Assembly: GCA_947179485.1 (NCBI GenBank)
Contig: OX359246.1
Span: 56,957,632-57,021,631, forward strand
Direction: 5' to 3'
DNA: 64,000 nucleotides
DNA from: Allacma fusca
Lineage: Eukaryota > Arthropoda > Collembola > Symphypleona > Sminthuridae
The position numbers were made by a program, and so were the translations under genes. Shown here one piece after another: positions 48,323-60,418 of the stretch. The notes beneath the pieces are model-generated. The model was not told the DNA's origin. It saw only the letters and a list, made by a program, of their open reading frames with translations, and ran no database searches. The number at the start of each line of letters is the position of its first letter. Position 1 is the stretch's first letter.

Positions 48323-51300
48323 TCACATATGAATCGAAGCGGCAGTGTATCTGGCTTCACCTCGGCGAAAGGTCCACTGACTTGGGCGATACTGCTCAAC
48401 CGAAACATTGGATTAGTTTCATTTTAGATTACATCCAAAAATGTACATTAATTAATGAATATTAAAATACGTAGCATGACTCACTCTGATTAAAAGTTGT
48501 CCAGATGTCGAATGCGGGAAAAGGTAAGCGTAGAAAACCCATCCAGCACCGGTAACAATCATCATTACCAGAAACAAAATTCCTATTACTCCGGCTGCCC
48601 CCATTCCTTCTTCTAAAAAGTAAAACACAATATGCTAGAAAACACGCGAAGAATATGAAGACACACGTTAAATGAATGTAATAAAATCTCGTGGAGTTCA
48701 GAAAATTACCGTGGTGCTGAGCGATGGGAGACACATTTACATGGTCATCTGGATGACCTTTCGGAGAAGCATGCCTCTCCTTGCCAGTGGTACTCTCAAT
48801 AGTGTATGTGCTAGTGTTGACTACATCGCAATGTTCAACTTGAGTAGCATTATCACTCTCACATCCTTTGGTTAACCAGTCTTGCCGGTAACGATCAGTG
48901 CCATCAGAGCAACGACCGGCGGAGTGACACCAAACACACTACAAATAACCATAACCACGTTAAAAATTGCCAGCATAATAAAATGACTATCAGGAGAGCG
49001 TATAGCATCCGAAGTATAGGTACGTATAAACATAAGAAATTACTGTGACTGCGTAGCATCGTTGAAGAGGCAAAATGGTCTACATGCTGTATAAAACATA
49101 GCATGTAGAAATGTAGACCATTTAGCCTCATCAACGACGATATGTGTAATATTATTACACATACATTTTATCTGCATTAGGTGTACATGCTACGTACACA
49201 TGAGGAAGAATATTACAGTTTTATTTCATATAATAAGCCACAAATTGTATGTCACTAACTTCAAATGATGTTTCATGATGACTGCACTTGTAGCAGGATT
49301 TGTAAGAAAGGCAAGTTGGCAAAGGTGTGAAAATCACAGCGGTTCCATTCACAATATCCTTATTACTTGAACGTATTTCCACCCGGTCGTACTCATAAAT
49401 AGTTTTTTGTTTAAAAACTAGGCATAAAAAAATAATTTTGTAAAGGCATGTTCTTTAGAAATGACAAGTAAGTTCTTTAAAGCAACTGTGAAGCAACTTA
49501 CGAAGGACGTTTTTGTCGCGAATAAATGCATCTGACAAACCAACTTTTACAGGATGGGAGCTATCACTGATATTTAAAATGTCGATAGGTATGCTTTTGT
49601 ACGCAAACACAATCGTTCCGTTTTTGTACAAAGATGCTTGAAAAGTGAAAGAACCCTTGTCCGGTGTATCTTTCAAATGGACCTTATTCCATTCAATTGA
49701 GAACTGGTCACCTGAAACGGAATAAAGATTTCAAATCAAAATATATATTTACACATTTATGGCAGATATTGAAACTGAAACTGCTATTTTTTATAGTGAA
49801 GCGTGAATCAGCGGTTAAAACTCCACAATAGCACAAAATGTATGTCGAATTTCGATATAAACAGGGACTTTTAAAAGAAACTTTTTAAGTTTGATTCTGG
49901 TTTAAGAATTATTGGAGATTCTTGGTACCACACTTCAGAAGTGCGGTACCACACATGGTACCACACATGTGAAAAGAAAGGAGTAGTAATGACTTATCGG
50001 GATTCGACATTGCAAGAAAAAAATTGCCATACAATTATGGGCATATAATAAAACTCTTACTTGTTGACAAATACCGTACGGTTGCATTTTCGGAAAGACT
50101 CGAGTCGAAATTGGCCATTAAAGGAGCAACATATTGTGTAGCAGCTAACCAGGCATGGACTTGTTCCCCAAGGTATACGAATCCTCCCGTGGCAATTGTC
50201 GCATTGTCAACAAGATGGCCATAAAATGGGAAGTTGAATTTAAGCTTGAGCGTCGCGGCACGCCGATGTGCACTAGACAGCATATCATGATCAATTGCGT
50301 CAGGATGGGATTCTAAATCCACCCAGTACACTGCTCCATTAGGGACGTACGAGATATTATAGTACTTGTGAGTTTCATTCTGTCAACAAAAAATAAGCAG
50401 CCTATATTCATCAATCTTATTTCAATCATTATTTGCCTTGCCAATAGCAATCGCAGAATAACTGCTACACATTAAATCCACTGTACTTGTAACTGTCAAA
50501 TTCCTATATAGTACTATATCCCTGAAAAAAAACTTACCCTGGGTTGCAACGTTGAATTTTTTGGTGCCTTAGCACTGAAATCAAAATAATTAGGGAAGTT
50601 CTTGTCCAACTCATCATCAAAACTCTGCTCTGTCTTATTAAAGGAAGGAACGTTGTGGGCTACTGTTGTGTTCGGCACAGTGATTACAACCGATGGAGAA
50701 GGAGGATGAGTCACACTACTGTTAACTACGGTAGTAGAAGCAGTAGCCACGGGTACAGTAACTGGGACCGGAGTGGTAGCTGCCACAGAACTGCTGTTCT
50801 CCTCCGATTTGGTAGGCTCAACAGGTTTCAAAGTAGGGTTCGACTGCTGTAATTGTCGTTTGGTTCTGGCCAACGGAATAAATTCCGATATAGTCCATCC
50901 ATTATTGCTGAAATCACTAACTCTTTGAGGACCAGTTTCAGAGGATACCAAGTAACTACCTGAAATTGCATATACAAATCATTTAGTGCCTTATTCACTA
51001 TTGCCCGTATTGCTTTCAGCACGCACCATTTCCTCTAAGACTGTCTACCTACACAGTCGAACGTAAACATATCCATTATTTATATCAATCAAGAACCATC
51101 CATCTATATATAAGCATGAGCAAATTACAGATACACGAGAGAATTTGCCATTTAAAACCCCATAAAGTCGCAAACCACACTTACTTATTAATTACAGCGC
51201 AGTAACATACAAACATTAACAACAGTTAAAATACTGCGGTTTAGTGGTTTCGTCCTTTCGTATAACTATATATCCATCAAAAGAACAACAATACCTAAAA

Positions 51301-52221
51301 CGCATATATTTTTTAACTTTCACCTTCAACATTTAGCCGTACTTAAGCGAAACTTTCCCTTTACTACAATTATTATCAACATCGTCCTTTCAATTTAGTA
51401 CAAACAAATTATAATTATAAATGCAAGTCCACCGTCTTAAGCCAAGCATAATAACAACACTTACCAAGGTATCTTCGCCTCGCTCATACATTTGTAATTA
51501 ACTCCTACTACTATTACATTACAACATTAAATGTACATTCCACGTAACTCAAAAATAGCAATCCCTTTAAATCCTACCTACATGCATACTTTACCACATC
51601 CATCAAAAATACTTACAAAATATTTTACCCACTTCAACCCAAAATTGACATCCGAAAATAATTACTACATGTACTTTCCTCCAATCTGATTTTTAATTCC
51701 TGCCAACTGTAGCTTTTAGTTACCTATCCTTACATACATACATACTCTTACGGAGAAACAGAACAGGATGATTCATACTCTCATTAAATACGTTTCTTCC
51801 ATTACAAATAAGTAGTGTAGTAAGTACAGGAGTTAAATTGATGGCTACATCTCTCTATATATATATATACAATATACACATACACACACACACACAGAAC
51901 ATTACAGAACATATACAGTATATATCTCTGCCAGTAATACATGTATATAACAATTATTATTATTATTATTAAAGTGGTTCTACGTCACACATTTGAACTA
52001 CACATCCTCACGCCTAAAAAAAATTAAAGCAATTCATTAATAATTAAATGTTTACATCCGATCTTGACATGTTCGAATGATACGAATGTATTAAAGTATT
52101 AAGTCTTTAAATTAAATTCACCTGATTGGAATTGAGCTGACTCAGCGGAACTTCCAAGGATGATATGATTAGTAGCACCAATAAGAAATAAAAGTGTGAC
52201 TCCTAATGAAAAATTATACAT
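48323..52221 (-). CDS. PLXDC: Plexin domain-containing protein (PLXDC1/2-like receptor)
   Basis: Eight minus-strand exons (52221-52122, 50959-50538, 50379-50061, 49711-49502, 49417-49260, 48938-48710, 48612-48485, 48391-48323) join in frame to 544 residues. Vertebrate PLXDCs are type I membrane proteins of about 500-530 residues and act as cell-surface receptors (for PEDF). Seen here: signal peptide (1-25), a furin-type site RTKR (65-68), a Thr/Ser/Val/Pro-rich stalk (70-150), the nidogen-like region (185-350; ATIATGGFVYLGEQVHAWLA, ATQYVAPLMANF), a PSI domain (385-435; Cys 386, 392, 395, 404, 407, 412), and one membrane segment (484-510; AAGVIGILFLVMMIVTGAGW). The 22-residue last exon (YRPSQWTFRRGEARYTAASI) aligns with the juxtamembrane RRPHHW block of vertebrate PLXDC2 but the tail is shorter. 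Intron 1 is 1.2 kb; intron 5 contains a hairpin element. Confidence 0.93.
49047..49155. mobile_element. Small hairpin element in a PLXDC intron (second copy)
   Basis: Left arm TCGTTGAAGAGGCAAAATGG then TCTACATGCTGT, right arm (reverse complement) TCGTTGATGAGGCTAAATGG then TCTACATTTC, with a loop of about 16 bases. The right arm has a duplicated TCTACAT. Same family as 45603-45720. The adjoining TATGTGTAATATTATTACAC is itself palindromic. Confidence 0.75.
51840..51975. repeat. Microsatellites (TA)n, (CA)n and (ATT)n in PLXDC intron 1
   Basis: TATATATATATATA at about 51856, ACACACACACACACA at about 51881 and ATTATTATTATTATTATT at 51955-51971. Another CA run lies at 52518-52530 upstream of the gene. 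Confidence 0.85.
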
Positions 52222-52909
52222 GTTTAAAATTAAATAGTTAAAAATCCCCTAATTCAGTGTATACTTGACATTTAAAGTCAACTTTGTTCCTGGGTGAATA
52301 ACCGAGGATATTTTATAACCTATGTGGGACTTCAACAACGGGAATAAAAGGAAAGGAAAAATCCTCGATTAATATAACGATTGCAACAGAAATATACGGT
52401 GATATAGGTAAGTACAGTTCCGTCGAACTTCTTCTTTCTGATGATTCTTCCTTTTTATTATACTCTCGAAAGGAATCCTATGCAATGCAGTGCTATGCAT
52501 GCACCTATATACCGTCGTACACACACACACACAGACAGACCAAACGAAAAAGTACGAATGAAGGAGGTAAAGGCAAAGGAATGAGGGGAATAAGACAACA
52601 GGTTTCGATATAGTTTAGTTTCAGATTTTCAGGCACTGTCTGCTCTGGCTCTGTTCTGTTTGTTCCGTCCGTCTCCTTACTATGCTATAATGCTCATGTT
52701 CGTCATTCGTCCCTAAATAAAGATATATGTTGGAGCTCTGTATACACCTATAGCTTATCTCTCGACGGAAAGGGTTTGAAACAGGTAAACCTCACAAACT
52801 TCAGCGAATGAAACATTTTACAGTTTTTCCCCATTTTCCTCCTTATACTAAACCAAGGCTGTGCATTTCCTCACACCTTCCCCATAATGCCCAGCGTCCA
52901 TTCAAACAT
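52222..52909 (-). promoter_or_regulatory. Upstream region of PLXDC
   Basis: No gene. Contains ACACACACACACAGACAGAC at about 52518-52537. Presumed promoter and 5' UTR of the minus-strand gene. The element at 52918-53308 lies just beyond it. Confidence 0.3.
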
Positions 52910-52917
52910 GGCTACAG

Positions 52918-53308
52918 CAGGGGGTCGGATTTTTGTAAATCTCCCTGGAAGATCATTTCTGAATTTCCCTGCTGAATATTATCTCCCTGCTGGGAGGTCC
53001 TCAACGATTTCAAAAATCCCTGCTGAAAAAAAGGTAAACGATTTTCAAAATCCCTGTTGGCAAAAAATGTCCCCTACAAGACCTCAAATCCCCGCCAAAT
53101 TAGGCCAATCAATCTAAAAATCCCTATTTGTCTAACAAATTTCCCTAAAACACGCCAACAAATTTGAAAATCCTTTCCAAAAAAAGGTCAACGGTTTTAA
53201 AAAACCCTGTTTGTAAAAATAATTCCCTTCAATTTGAGATTTTCCCTGCCAGAAATATTTTTTCCCTGGGAAGAATCTTCCCGTGTTTTCACAAAAATCC
53301 GACCCCTG
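52918..53308. mobile_element. Non-autonomous hAT-like element, AAATCCCTG family
   Basis: GGCTACAG flanks it (52910-52917, 53309-53316). Ends CAGGGGGTCGGATTTTTGTA and (reverse complement) CAGGGGTCGGATTTTTGTGA differ by a one-base indel and one substitution. The whole 391 bases are made of TCCCTGC.. and AAATCCCTG units with about ten copies. It lies 0.7 kb upstream of the PLXDC start codon. Confidence 0.92.
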
Positions 53309-53316
53309 GGCTACAG

Positions 53317-54474
53317 GAGCCACTAATGAACCCTCGCTGTAAGGGATGTTCAAGGGTATATTTAAAACAGTTATAACTATAAATATTAAGTTTTTCATAT
53401 TTTCGTCAAATGATATAATAATAGAGAAAATAAAGTTTTAATGTATTTTTTTCACATGTTTTTCTTTCAAGTTTTGGGACACTCATAAGTATGCTCTCGT
53501 TTTATTTGTCAATAATTTGAAAGCGTTTTCTTTTGGTAGTTCAACTGTTTTTAATAAAAACTGAAATACATTTTGACTGGTATGTTTTTAAGAAAACAAT
53601 GCCATTTATTTTAATCTCAAAATTTGCAACCCCTTCCCGGACCCGTGTATAATGTAAACAGATAAAATGTGATACTCTCCATTATGAAGGAAATTATTTA
53701 CCAGATGTACTAAATACTAAAGTGGGTTTTATTTACGAAGTCAATGATTGTGGGCAGGGAAGTCATTAACCACAAGTAAAGTCGTACTGCATATACAATA
53801 TACCCTGTATGGGACTGGTTGTCGAAAATCAAAGATTATTTTATAAAACTGGTCTTTTCGATTAACATGGAAAATATATCGTATGAATGGATAAAAAGAA
53901 ATTTGAATCATATTATTGAGGCTGTCTCAACCTATTCCAATATGAGTGATGTAGATAAAATAGTGGTGTCGTGGAGTAATCCGCTTTGTAAGTACTTATT
54001 AAGAAGCTCAATTTTTCCAGGGTATAGCTAATCTCTAATATCCCTATGTGTAAGAAAAGGCTTATAACCAAACAACGTTTATGAAATCAGTGTGAATCTA
54101 CAATCTAAGTTATACTTTAAAGACAAGTTAGTGGAAATAACTCGGGGTTAAGTATGTTTGTTATGTAACTCCACGTTAATGAAGTGGCTGGATTTACTAA
54201 CTCAATGCAGTAACTTAAATTTCTTTAACTACGACTAAAATCAACTAAGACATAATGCGAGAGGAAAAAAATTAGGTCCAGGCTTGCTCGAAGATTCTCA
54301 GTGACTTACATAATCAGAATTTTTAACAAGCCTTTATGTCAGAAATTATATATGACTTATGCCTGTGATTTAAACTTTCCCGACACATGAGGAAATGAAA
54401 TGTGATAAAATTGTTATGATTATATAATCCTATTTGAGTCTATATACTTGATGTAATAACTTTCTTTTAATTAC
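53317..54474. other. No gene recognised
   Basis: A 70-codon frame at 53819-54031 is the only sizeable one; it matches nothing known. The remainder is AT-rich. Confidence 0.4.
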
Positions 54475-54779
54475 TTTTGTGTATGAGCATTCTCGTGACC
54501 ACAATAACCGCATACATTCTTGCAACAAGCAAAGTCGGGATTTTAGAATTGACAATTTTTATCGGCTTTTCTCACAATATCTTCCGACACTTGTTTACAA
54601 CAAATTTGATAAGCATTTTTGCATGGAACTGTCTGACGAATGACCTCGAAATTGAGGAAGATAAGACAACATAAATTTTCAAACTCCAATTTCTCATGAA
54701 CGATCCGGTATTCATAAAAAATATCAAGACACTGAGCTTGTATGCAATTTTGTGAGAATACAATTGAATTTCCTTTCAT
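54475..54779 (-). pseudogene. Possible cysteine-rich zinc-binding fragment
   Basis: On the minus strand a frame from 54779 has paired cysteines (NCIQAQCLDIF, ENLCCLIF, AYQICCKQVSEDI, KNCQF). After a single stop it continues ACCKNVCGYCGHENAHTQ to 54475. The spacing vaguely recalls ZAD-type fingers of arthropod zinc-finger proteins (IC..C near the end, then F..C). The stop and the low match make this tentative. Confidence 0.2.
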
Positions 54780-55749
54780 GACTCTTGATCAGAAATTCTG
54801 GCCCCAGAAACTCGAAATGTGAAACAATATTTAAAAAAACGATCGGAGTAAACTCTTTTTCTTTTAAAAAAAAGAACAACACCTTGGCTGAGAGTTTCGG
54901 TTACTGCAAGTACAAAATTTGACCCACGATTATGAAATAAAATGCAATAAATAATTCGCAAAATATTTATATTATTTTAAAACCTGTACACAAACACCAG
55001 CACACACTCCAGTGGTCTGTGCAATTCCTGAATTTTGTAGGTTAGAGGGCAATGTTTGTAAATTTTAGAGTAAGGATAAACAAGTGTCATCTGAGCAGAG
55101 TTGAGACTTTCTCAGCGATTCCCAATGTTTTTCAACCAAAAGATGGCGAGCCCTTGAATTTCAGCTGTTTGTCACGGCCAAGATCTGAAGTTCCTTACAA
55201 TTAGGCAGATTTGCCTCACTATCAGTTAATGTGTTAATGGTACATAATTAAATTACATACACAAACTCTTAAGTTATATAAAATATTTCACGTACGGACT
55301 TCCAATACTATTTCTCTTCACACCTGACTCTTAGAATTTTAAATACATTTCGGAAATTTGAGATTTTATAACTAAGATTTCGGGCGGAGGATTTTGGTAA
55401 TTTTTTGAGTAAATATTAATTTTATATTACATATAAAAAATAATATAGTTATGATAATTGTAATGAGGAAACATTAAACAAAATTAAGTACTTTACGGTT
55501 TTTATAGTTGTACGAGTGTATGTACAGAAATGAATTAAATTATGAATTAAGTGTCATTGAATGGTGTGGTTCCCGAACTTGATTGTCACTAATAGTATTG
55601 TTCTTTTTTTTATTTTTCAATAGGAACGGGCCTGGTATTGTTCTCCAAAGAAAGTCATTGTATTACTGACCATTGACATTGTGCAAGGAGTAATTATAAT
55701 TACATTTAGAGGAAGATACGACACAGACAAATAGAAGGGCCAGGCTTTC
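54780..55749. other. No gene; upstream region of TMEM222
   Basis: AT-rich sequence without recognised features. The last 100 bases are richer in purines and probably include the TMEM222 5' UTR. Confidence 0.35.
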
Positions 55750-56975
55750 ATGTCGGGGCAGAAGTACGGGGGAGTAGAAGAGCCGGAAGTACCGAATATA
55801 ATGGTTGCTTCTGCAAGTATGGAAGGCCAAATTGATCGTGAAAAGTCAAGATACCCGTATTGTATTGTGTGGACACCGATCCCTTTGCTGACGTAAGTTA
55901 GACCTTAATTGTGAAGGGGTTGTTTTGTACAACTTTATGAGCTTTCTTCCAAGGAAATATATCCTAAATCTTCTGTATTGAAATTTATTTTAAACATAAA
56001 GCTAAAGCCCTGATGAACCGGAGATTATTTATGTTGCCTCAACGGTTAAGGTGCTTATTCAACGGAAAGTTTTTCAAAAGACTCGATGTACTCTGGAAAT
56101 TATCGTCAGAATGACTTCAAATTTGGTACACTCGCGTGTCAACGTAATATCCGTAGTAGTTGCGTTTGAAAAACTTTCCGGTGACATCGTCTGGGGGTTC
56201 TACAGGGTTTGAACTATGTGTAGAGCAAATGTCAGTAAATTTGGTGCTTTGCGGTATTTTTATGGGAGATATCTCATAAAATAATTCTTTTGTCATTCTT
56301 GAAAAGAGCCAAAAGAGTCTGGCAGGATTTACTTAAGATTTGATGTTTGATTTGTAATTTTATTTTGATGTATAATCAATGTGTACTCGATATATAGTAC
56401 TGAAAATATTGTAGATGTGTTGACGTACTTAAAACAAATAGTTTTGGATTGCAAATTTTGTCATGCACAGTGACAGCCATTTTGTGTATTTAGTTAGGTT
56501 TGTATATTCACATGTGTTAAATGATTTGAAAGGAATAATAACTTTGAATTTTTACGATTGTAGCTGGTTTTTCCCATTTATTGGTCACATGGGAATTTGC
56601 TATTCGACGGGAGTCATCCGAGATTTTGCGGGGCCGTACTATGTGTCGGAAGATAATATGGCATTTGGGAATCCTACCCGGTATTTAAAATTAGACTACA
56701 CAAAGGCATCAAATTGGGACAGATCTGTGTACGAAGCGTCGGAGGAGTACAAGACTCGGACGCACAAATTGATTTGCGATAATTGTCACTCACATGTGGC
56801 AATGTCATTGAATCTGATGAAGTACCGTGGGATGACCTCGTGGAACATGATTTACTTGGCGGCGATTACTTTCGTTGGGGCCAAATACGTCGGGGTGGGA
56901 GGATTCCTCAAGACTTGGCTCCCTTCAGTCATTCTTTATTCCATTATCATTGCCGTTTGTACGATTAAACTGTAA
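55750..56975 (+). CDS. TMEM222: Transmembrane protein 222 (DUF778 family)
   Basis: Two exons, 55750-55892 and 56564-56975, join in frame (T-WFF) to 184 residues (human about 208). The family is small multi-pass membrane proteins of poorly known function; human variants cause a neurodevelopmental disorder. The core matches closely: RYPYCIVWTPIPLLT, WFFPFIGHMGICYSTGVIRD, FAGPYYVSEDNMAFGNP, DNCHSHVA and TWLPSVILYSIIIAVC. Hydrophobic segments lie at about 40-60, 137-155 and 163-181. The D-N-C-H-S-H-V motif (near 118-124) is invariant in the family and could be catalytic, since the fold is thought to be papain-like (NlpC/P60-type); that is inference. Another ATG in intron sequence at 56463 is not used. 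Confidence 0.95.
56056..56190. repeat. Foldback repeat in the TMEM222 intron
   Basis: AACGGAAAGTTTTTCAAAAG (56061-56080) pairs with TGCGTTTGAAAAACTTTCCG (56161-56180). The loop is about 80 bases. It is likely a short non-autonomous element; no duplication is obvious. Confidence 0.55.
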
Positions 56976-58573
56976 AACTTTAATTTGTCGGAATATCATG
57001 TTGTTACAAGTTACGAGTATTCCTGGATCTCTTTCAAGTCATTGATTAAATTTATAAGTGTTGTTTTTTAAAATAGTTATAAACAATAATTACAAAGAAT
57101 AATTATTTTTTCTATAATAATTCATGTCTGTAGTATGTGTATCATCTGTCATTTGTCCTTGACTACATTCATTTGATAAAACATTGTACCACTTACTTAC
57201 ATAACTATTTGTGAGTCCTATATAGCTATTTCCCTTTGGATTTATGTTTTTATTTCCTCGTGCCACGACCCAAGAAAATTGATATCGTAGTTTTTAATAG
57301 TTTTTCCCATCGACATCGTCAGAAGTATATGTTACAAAAAAACGCCGAGCGACATGGAATTATCATTTTCTTCATGTATTCTACAGTTCCCTCTAAAGAT
57401 TACCATTTGTGTCATCTTATCGTAACAATTAAGGAAAGATCCCATTGTCATATATCTATGTGCATATTCGTGTTTAGTTGAAGAAAGCCTCTTGGAGTCT
57501 GTGTCAACTTCTGATGTGTAACATTTTCAAAATAATTATATAACGAAAAATTTTGAAACTGAATGCAATGGTAAAAATTGCGCCTAATTCACCCTTTCGG
57601 AAATGCTTCTAACTTCGACACTTCCATGTCCTATAAAAGGCTCATTCTTTTCCAATAGTGAGCATACCAACCCCAAGCAAGGAATTACACTCAAATGCAC
57701 ACATCTAATGAATGCAAAATACTGATATATATGATGTCAATAGGGTGTTTACTAACAAAAATTTCCCAGAACTGTGCATAGCCGATAAGATAAGAAAGGA
57801 GACTTTACGTGTACTGCACTATTTGCAAATGTGCAATATGCATGCAAAAATGCAAAATCGATAGTTCCTCAAGTAGGTACATAAATAATGTAAGATTGCA
57901 AGCTAGTTTCACATGTTTTATCATCCGAAATAGTACCAGCTAAAACCCGCAAGCCATAGCAGTAACCCTGCTAAAATTTGCAAACACGCCCATAATTCGC
58001 AAAATACCGTAGGGTGTTTCAAGTCCTCACTTTTATGGTATGTTTACCACATTTTCTAGGAAAGGCAGCCATTTATCAGCTGAGACCATTTCAGTCCTGC
58101 GACAGCCACTATTACGGCTTCTGTCGAATCAGAAACTAGTTTGCCCCATTATTTATTTGGAAGCGTATTTCATAACAGAATATGCGGACGGCTCTTGGAC
58201 TTAGCCTTTACAAATACATAAGGGCTACTGATTCAGTGTTGACCAGCCTTAGATTTAGTTGGAAGAACGTGACCAAATGAGCCGATTGACAATTGTGTAC
58301 AGGTATTTTTATTTTTCCCAAAGTTGATAGGATAGTGTAGTTATTAAAATAGGAAAATTGGCTGGTGCCCGCACACACAATTCTCAAAGGACAAACCTGT
58401 CAGAGTATTTAGGAAAGACAATGCAATGTCCTACAGACGAGCTTTAAAATGTTTAAAATTATTTATGAAAACAAAATACAAGAATTGAAATAATTTATTG
58501 TAAACCCCGAATTCCCAAATAAATCACGACTTTGTTTTTTCAATTGACCTGTGTGACCAGGTCCTATGGAGAA
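56976..58573. other. No gene recognised
   Basis: TMEM222 3' UTR at the start, then AT-rich sequence with an 81-codon frame at 57236-57481 that matches nothing. Ends at the duplication ATGGAGAA (58566-58573). Confidence 0.4.
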
Positions 58574-59532
58574 TAGGGAATGTCGATTGAAAATGCCCTC
58601 GTATAAATGCCCGCCCAGCAGAATATGCCCAAAATGCCCGCCAACGTGCCATATTTTGGGGTACATTGGCACATTGGGAAAATGCCCTAAATTGGGCATT
58701 TTCGACAGGGCATTTTCGGCATTTTGGACATTTTCAGTAGGGAATATTTATTATTTTTTGTAGACAAAACTCAGCAATACAGTCAAGACAAAAAAGCCAC
58801 TATTCAATATTAAAATACAATATTCAAATTTTAATAAAACAGACCTACATGGCAATTTTGCTCAAATGTATTTTATTTCAAAAGATACTTCATGTGTATC
58901 ATACAATCGCCTTATATTGAATTGACGAATGCAATACTGTTTCATTTTGTATAACGTTAATCAGAATGCTGTAGTTCTTCTCACGTGTACTGTTCTTCAA
59001 TGATAAATGCGTCCTCAAAAACATCCTCCCCATCAGAACTTTTATTTGTGTAACTTTCAACATTTGCAGCCATTGCTCAGCCTTCTGCTGAAATAATATC
59101 GGCGTAAATAAAATTTCTCATATCAACTTTTTCTAACAAGTGCTTCGAGGTTGGCAGAGTTTATTGTTTTCCAAAATGTGAGTTATGTTTGGCTACTAAA
59201 TTAAAAATAATTCGGGAACAATTTCAATGTTGAACTGTTTAACCACCGGTCAATTAGCAACAATGGTTAGAAGTTTCAAAACTGCTACAATTGTCTACTG
59301 ACCAGATTTATTTACCTGTATGTTAAAAACGCCGAGTAATCGTTTTTGGGCAGCTTAACGCCTGGAAAAGGTAATCGGCCGGAAAATTTGAGTTGAATAT
59401 GCCCAAAATGCCAAATATGCCCAGTAATGAAAATGCCTAAAATGCCCGTGCCGAATATGCCCAAAATCTACGTATTTGCCCAAAGTTGAAAATGCCCAAT
59501 ATGCCATGGCATTTTCAAATCTACAATCCCTA
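58574..59532. mobile_element. Non-autonomous hAT-like element, AAATGCCCA family
   Basis: ATGGAGAA flanks it (58566-58573, 59533-59540). Ends TAGGGAATGTCGATTGAAAA and (reverse complement) TAGGGATTGTAGATTTGAAA. Both sides carry many AAATGCCC.., CAAAATGCCC and GGGCATTTTC units: 58595-58740 on the left and 59390-59515 on the right. The centre of about 650 bases is AT-rich, unique, no gene. Confidence 0.93.
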
Positions 59533-59540
59533 ATGGAGAA

Positions 59541-60418
59541 TACATGAAGATGTGTTGTAATACGATTTAAAGATTACTCTCGCCTGAACAGAGTGTATTA
59601 CAAGCTTCCTAAGTTCAATATTTCAGTTTCAGGACCTAAGAATATGAGACAATACTGAAACAAGGAAAGCTATTTATTTTTACTGTAGCTCTTTGAAACT
59701 GAACTCGAAGATATTCATAAAATTTGTTTCACATGGGTCCTTTTACCCTGAGAGTGTCACATTTGTCTCAGGAAGATGATGCTTAACTCAAATGAATCCT
59801 CATGCAATATTCTCAAATTCCTACATTCTGAAATATTTTTAAGAACGCTCGGCCACCAGTAAAAAATGGTAAAATCCGAAATTCTTTTTTCCTTCTTTGT
59901 AACTTTTGCTCGCAAAGTTAAATTTCTCCAACCTTGCTTTGTCCTCACGGGTCATGCCCACAATTCCCAACGTAGAGACCTGTATGATAGCTCCTCGGAA
60001 AACACATAAAATTCGATAGAAATTAGCGTAAAAAATATTTAAAGTAAACTTGTGTTGAAATAAACATTTACTGAATTCAAAATTCAGTGTACGTTGAGTC
60101 CCCCAGAAGCTTATGCTCCTGAGCTGTCCAATTAGTTGTATTCTGACAATTATGTGTATTCCGCTCCGCCTACCTTGACGCTTCGCCGTGCCAAGTTCTC
60201 AAATCTGTTATAATTGTACCGGGTACTGAGAAACAATTATTGTTACCCCTCAAGGGCACAAGTCAAAAATTGGAGTCTTGTGAAATGACAAGGTGAGACA
60301 AGGTTAATGTAATGAATTGATTTAAAAAACACAAAATTTCGTTCCTTGTTTCTATCTTGTCCCACATTATTTCCAGAGACTGCCATTTTGGATATAGAAT
60401 AATGATATTAGGTTCAAA
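59541..60418. repeat. Dispersed repeat, first copy
   Basis: The block around 59945-60000 (CACGGGTCATGCCCACAATT, AGACCTGTATGATAGCTCCT) recurs at 61134-61190 with perhaps 80 percent identity, and TTGTGTTGAAATAAAC near 60052 recurs near 61569. The copies probably belong to a longer transposon of which no coding part is seen. Confidence 0.5.

Noticed and set aside
56030..56062. tRNA-like A box (TGCCTCAACGGTTAAGGTGC)
   Set aside because: No B box (GGTTCGANTCC) or acceptor stem follows; it lies in the TMEM222 intron.
56463..56563. Alternative TMEM222 start at 56463
   Set aside because: The frame continues through intron sequence; the spliced upstream exon matches the family (YPYCIVWTPIPLLT) and gives a better protein.
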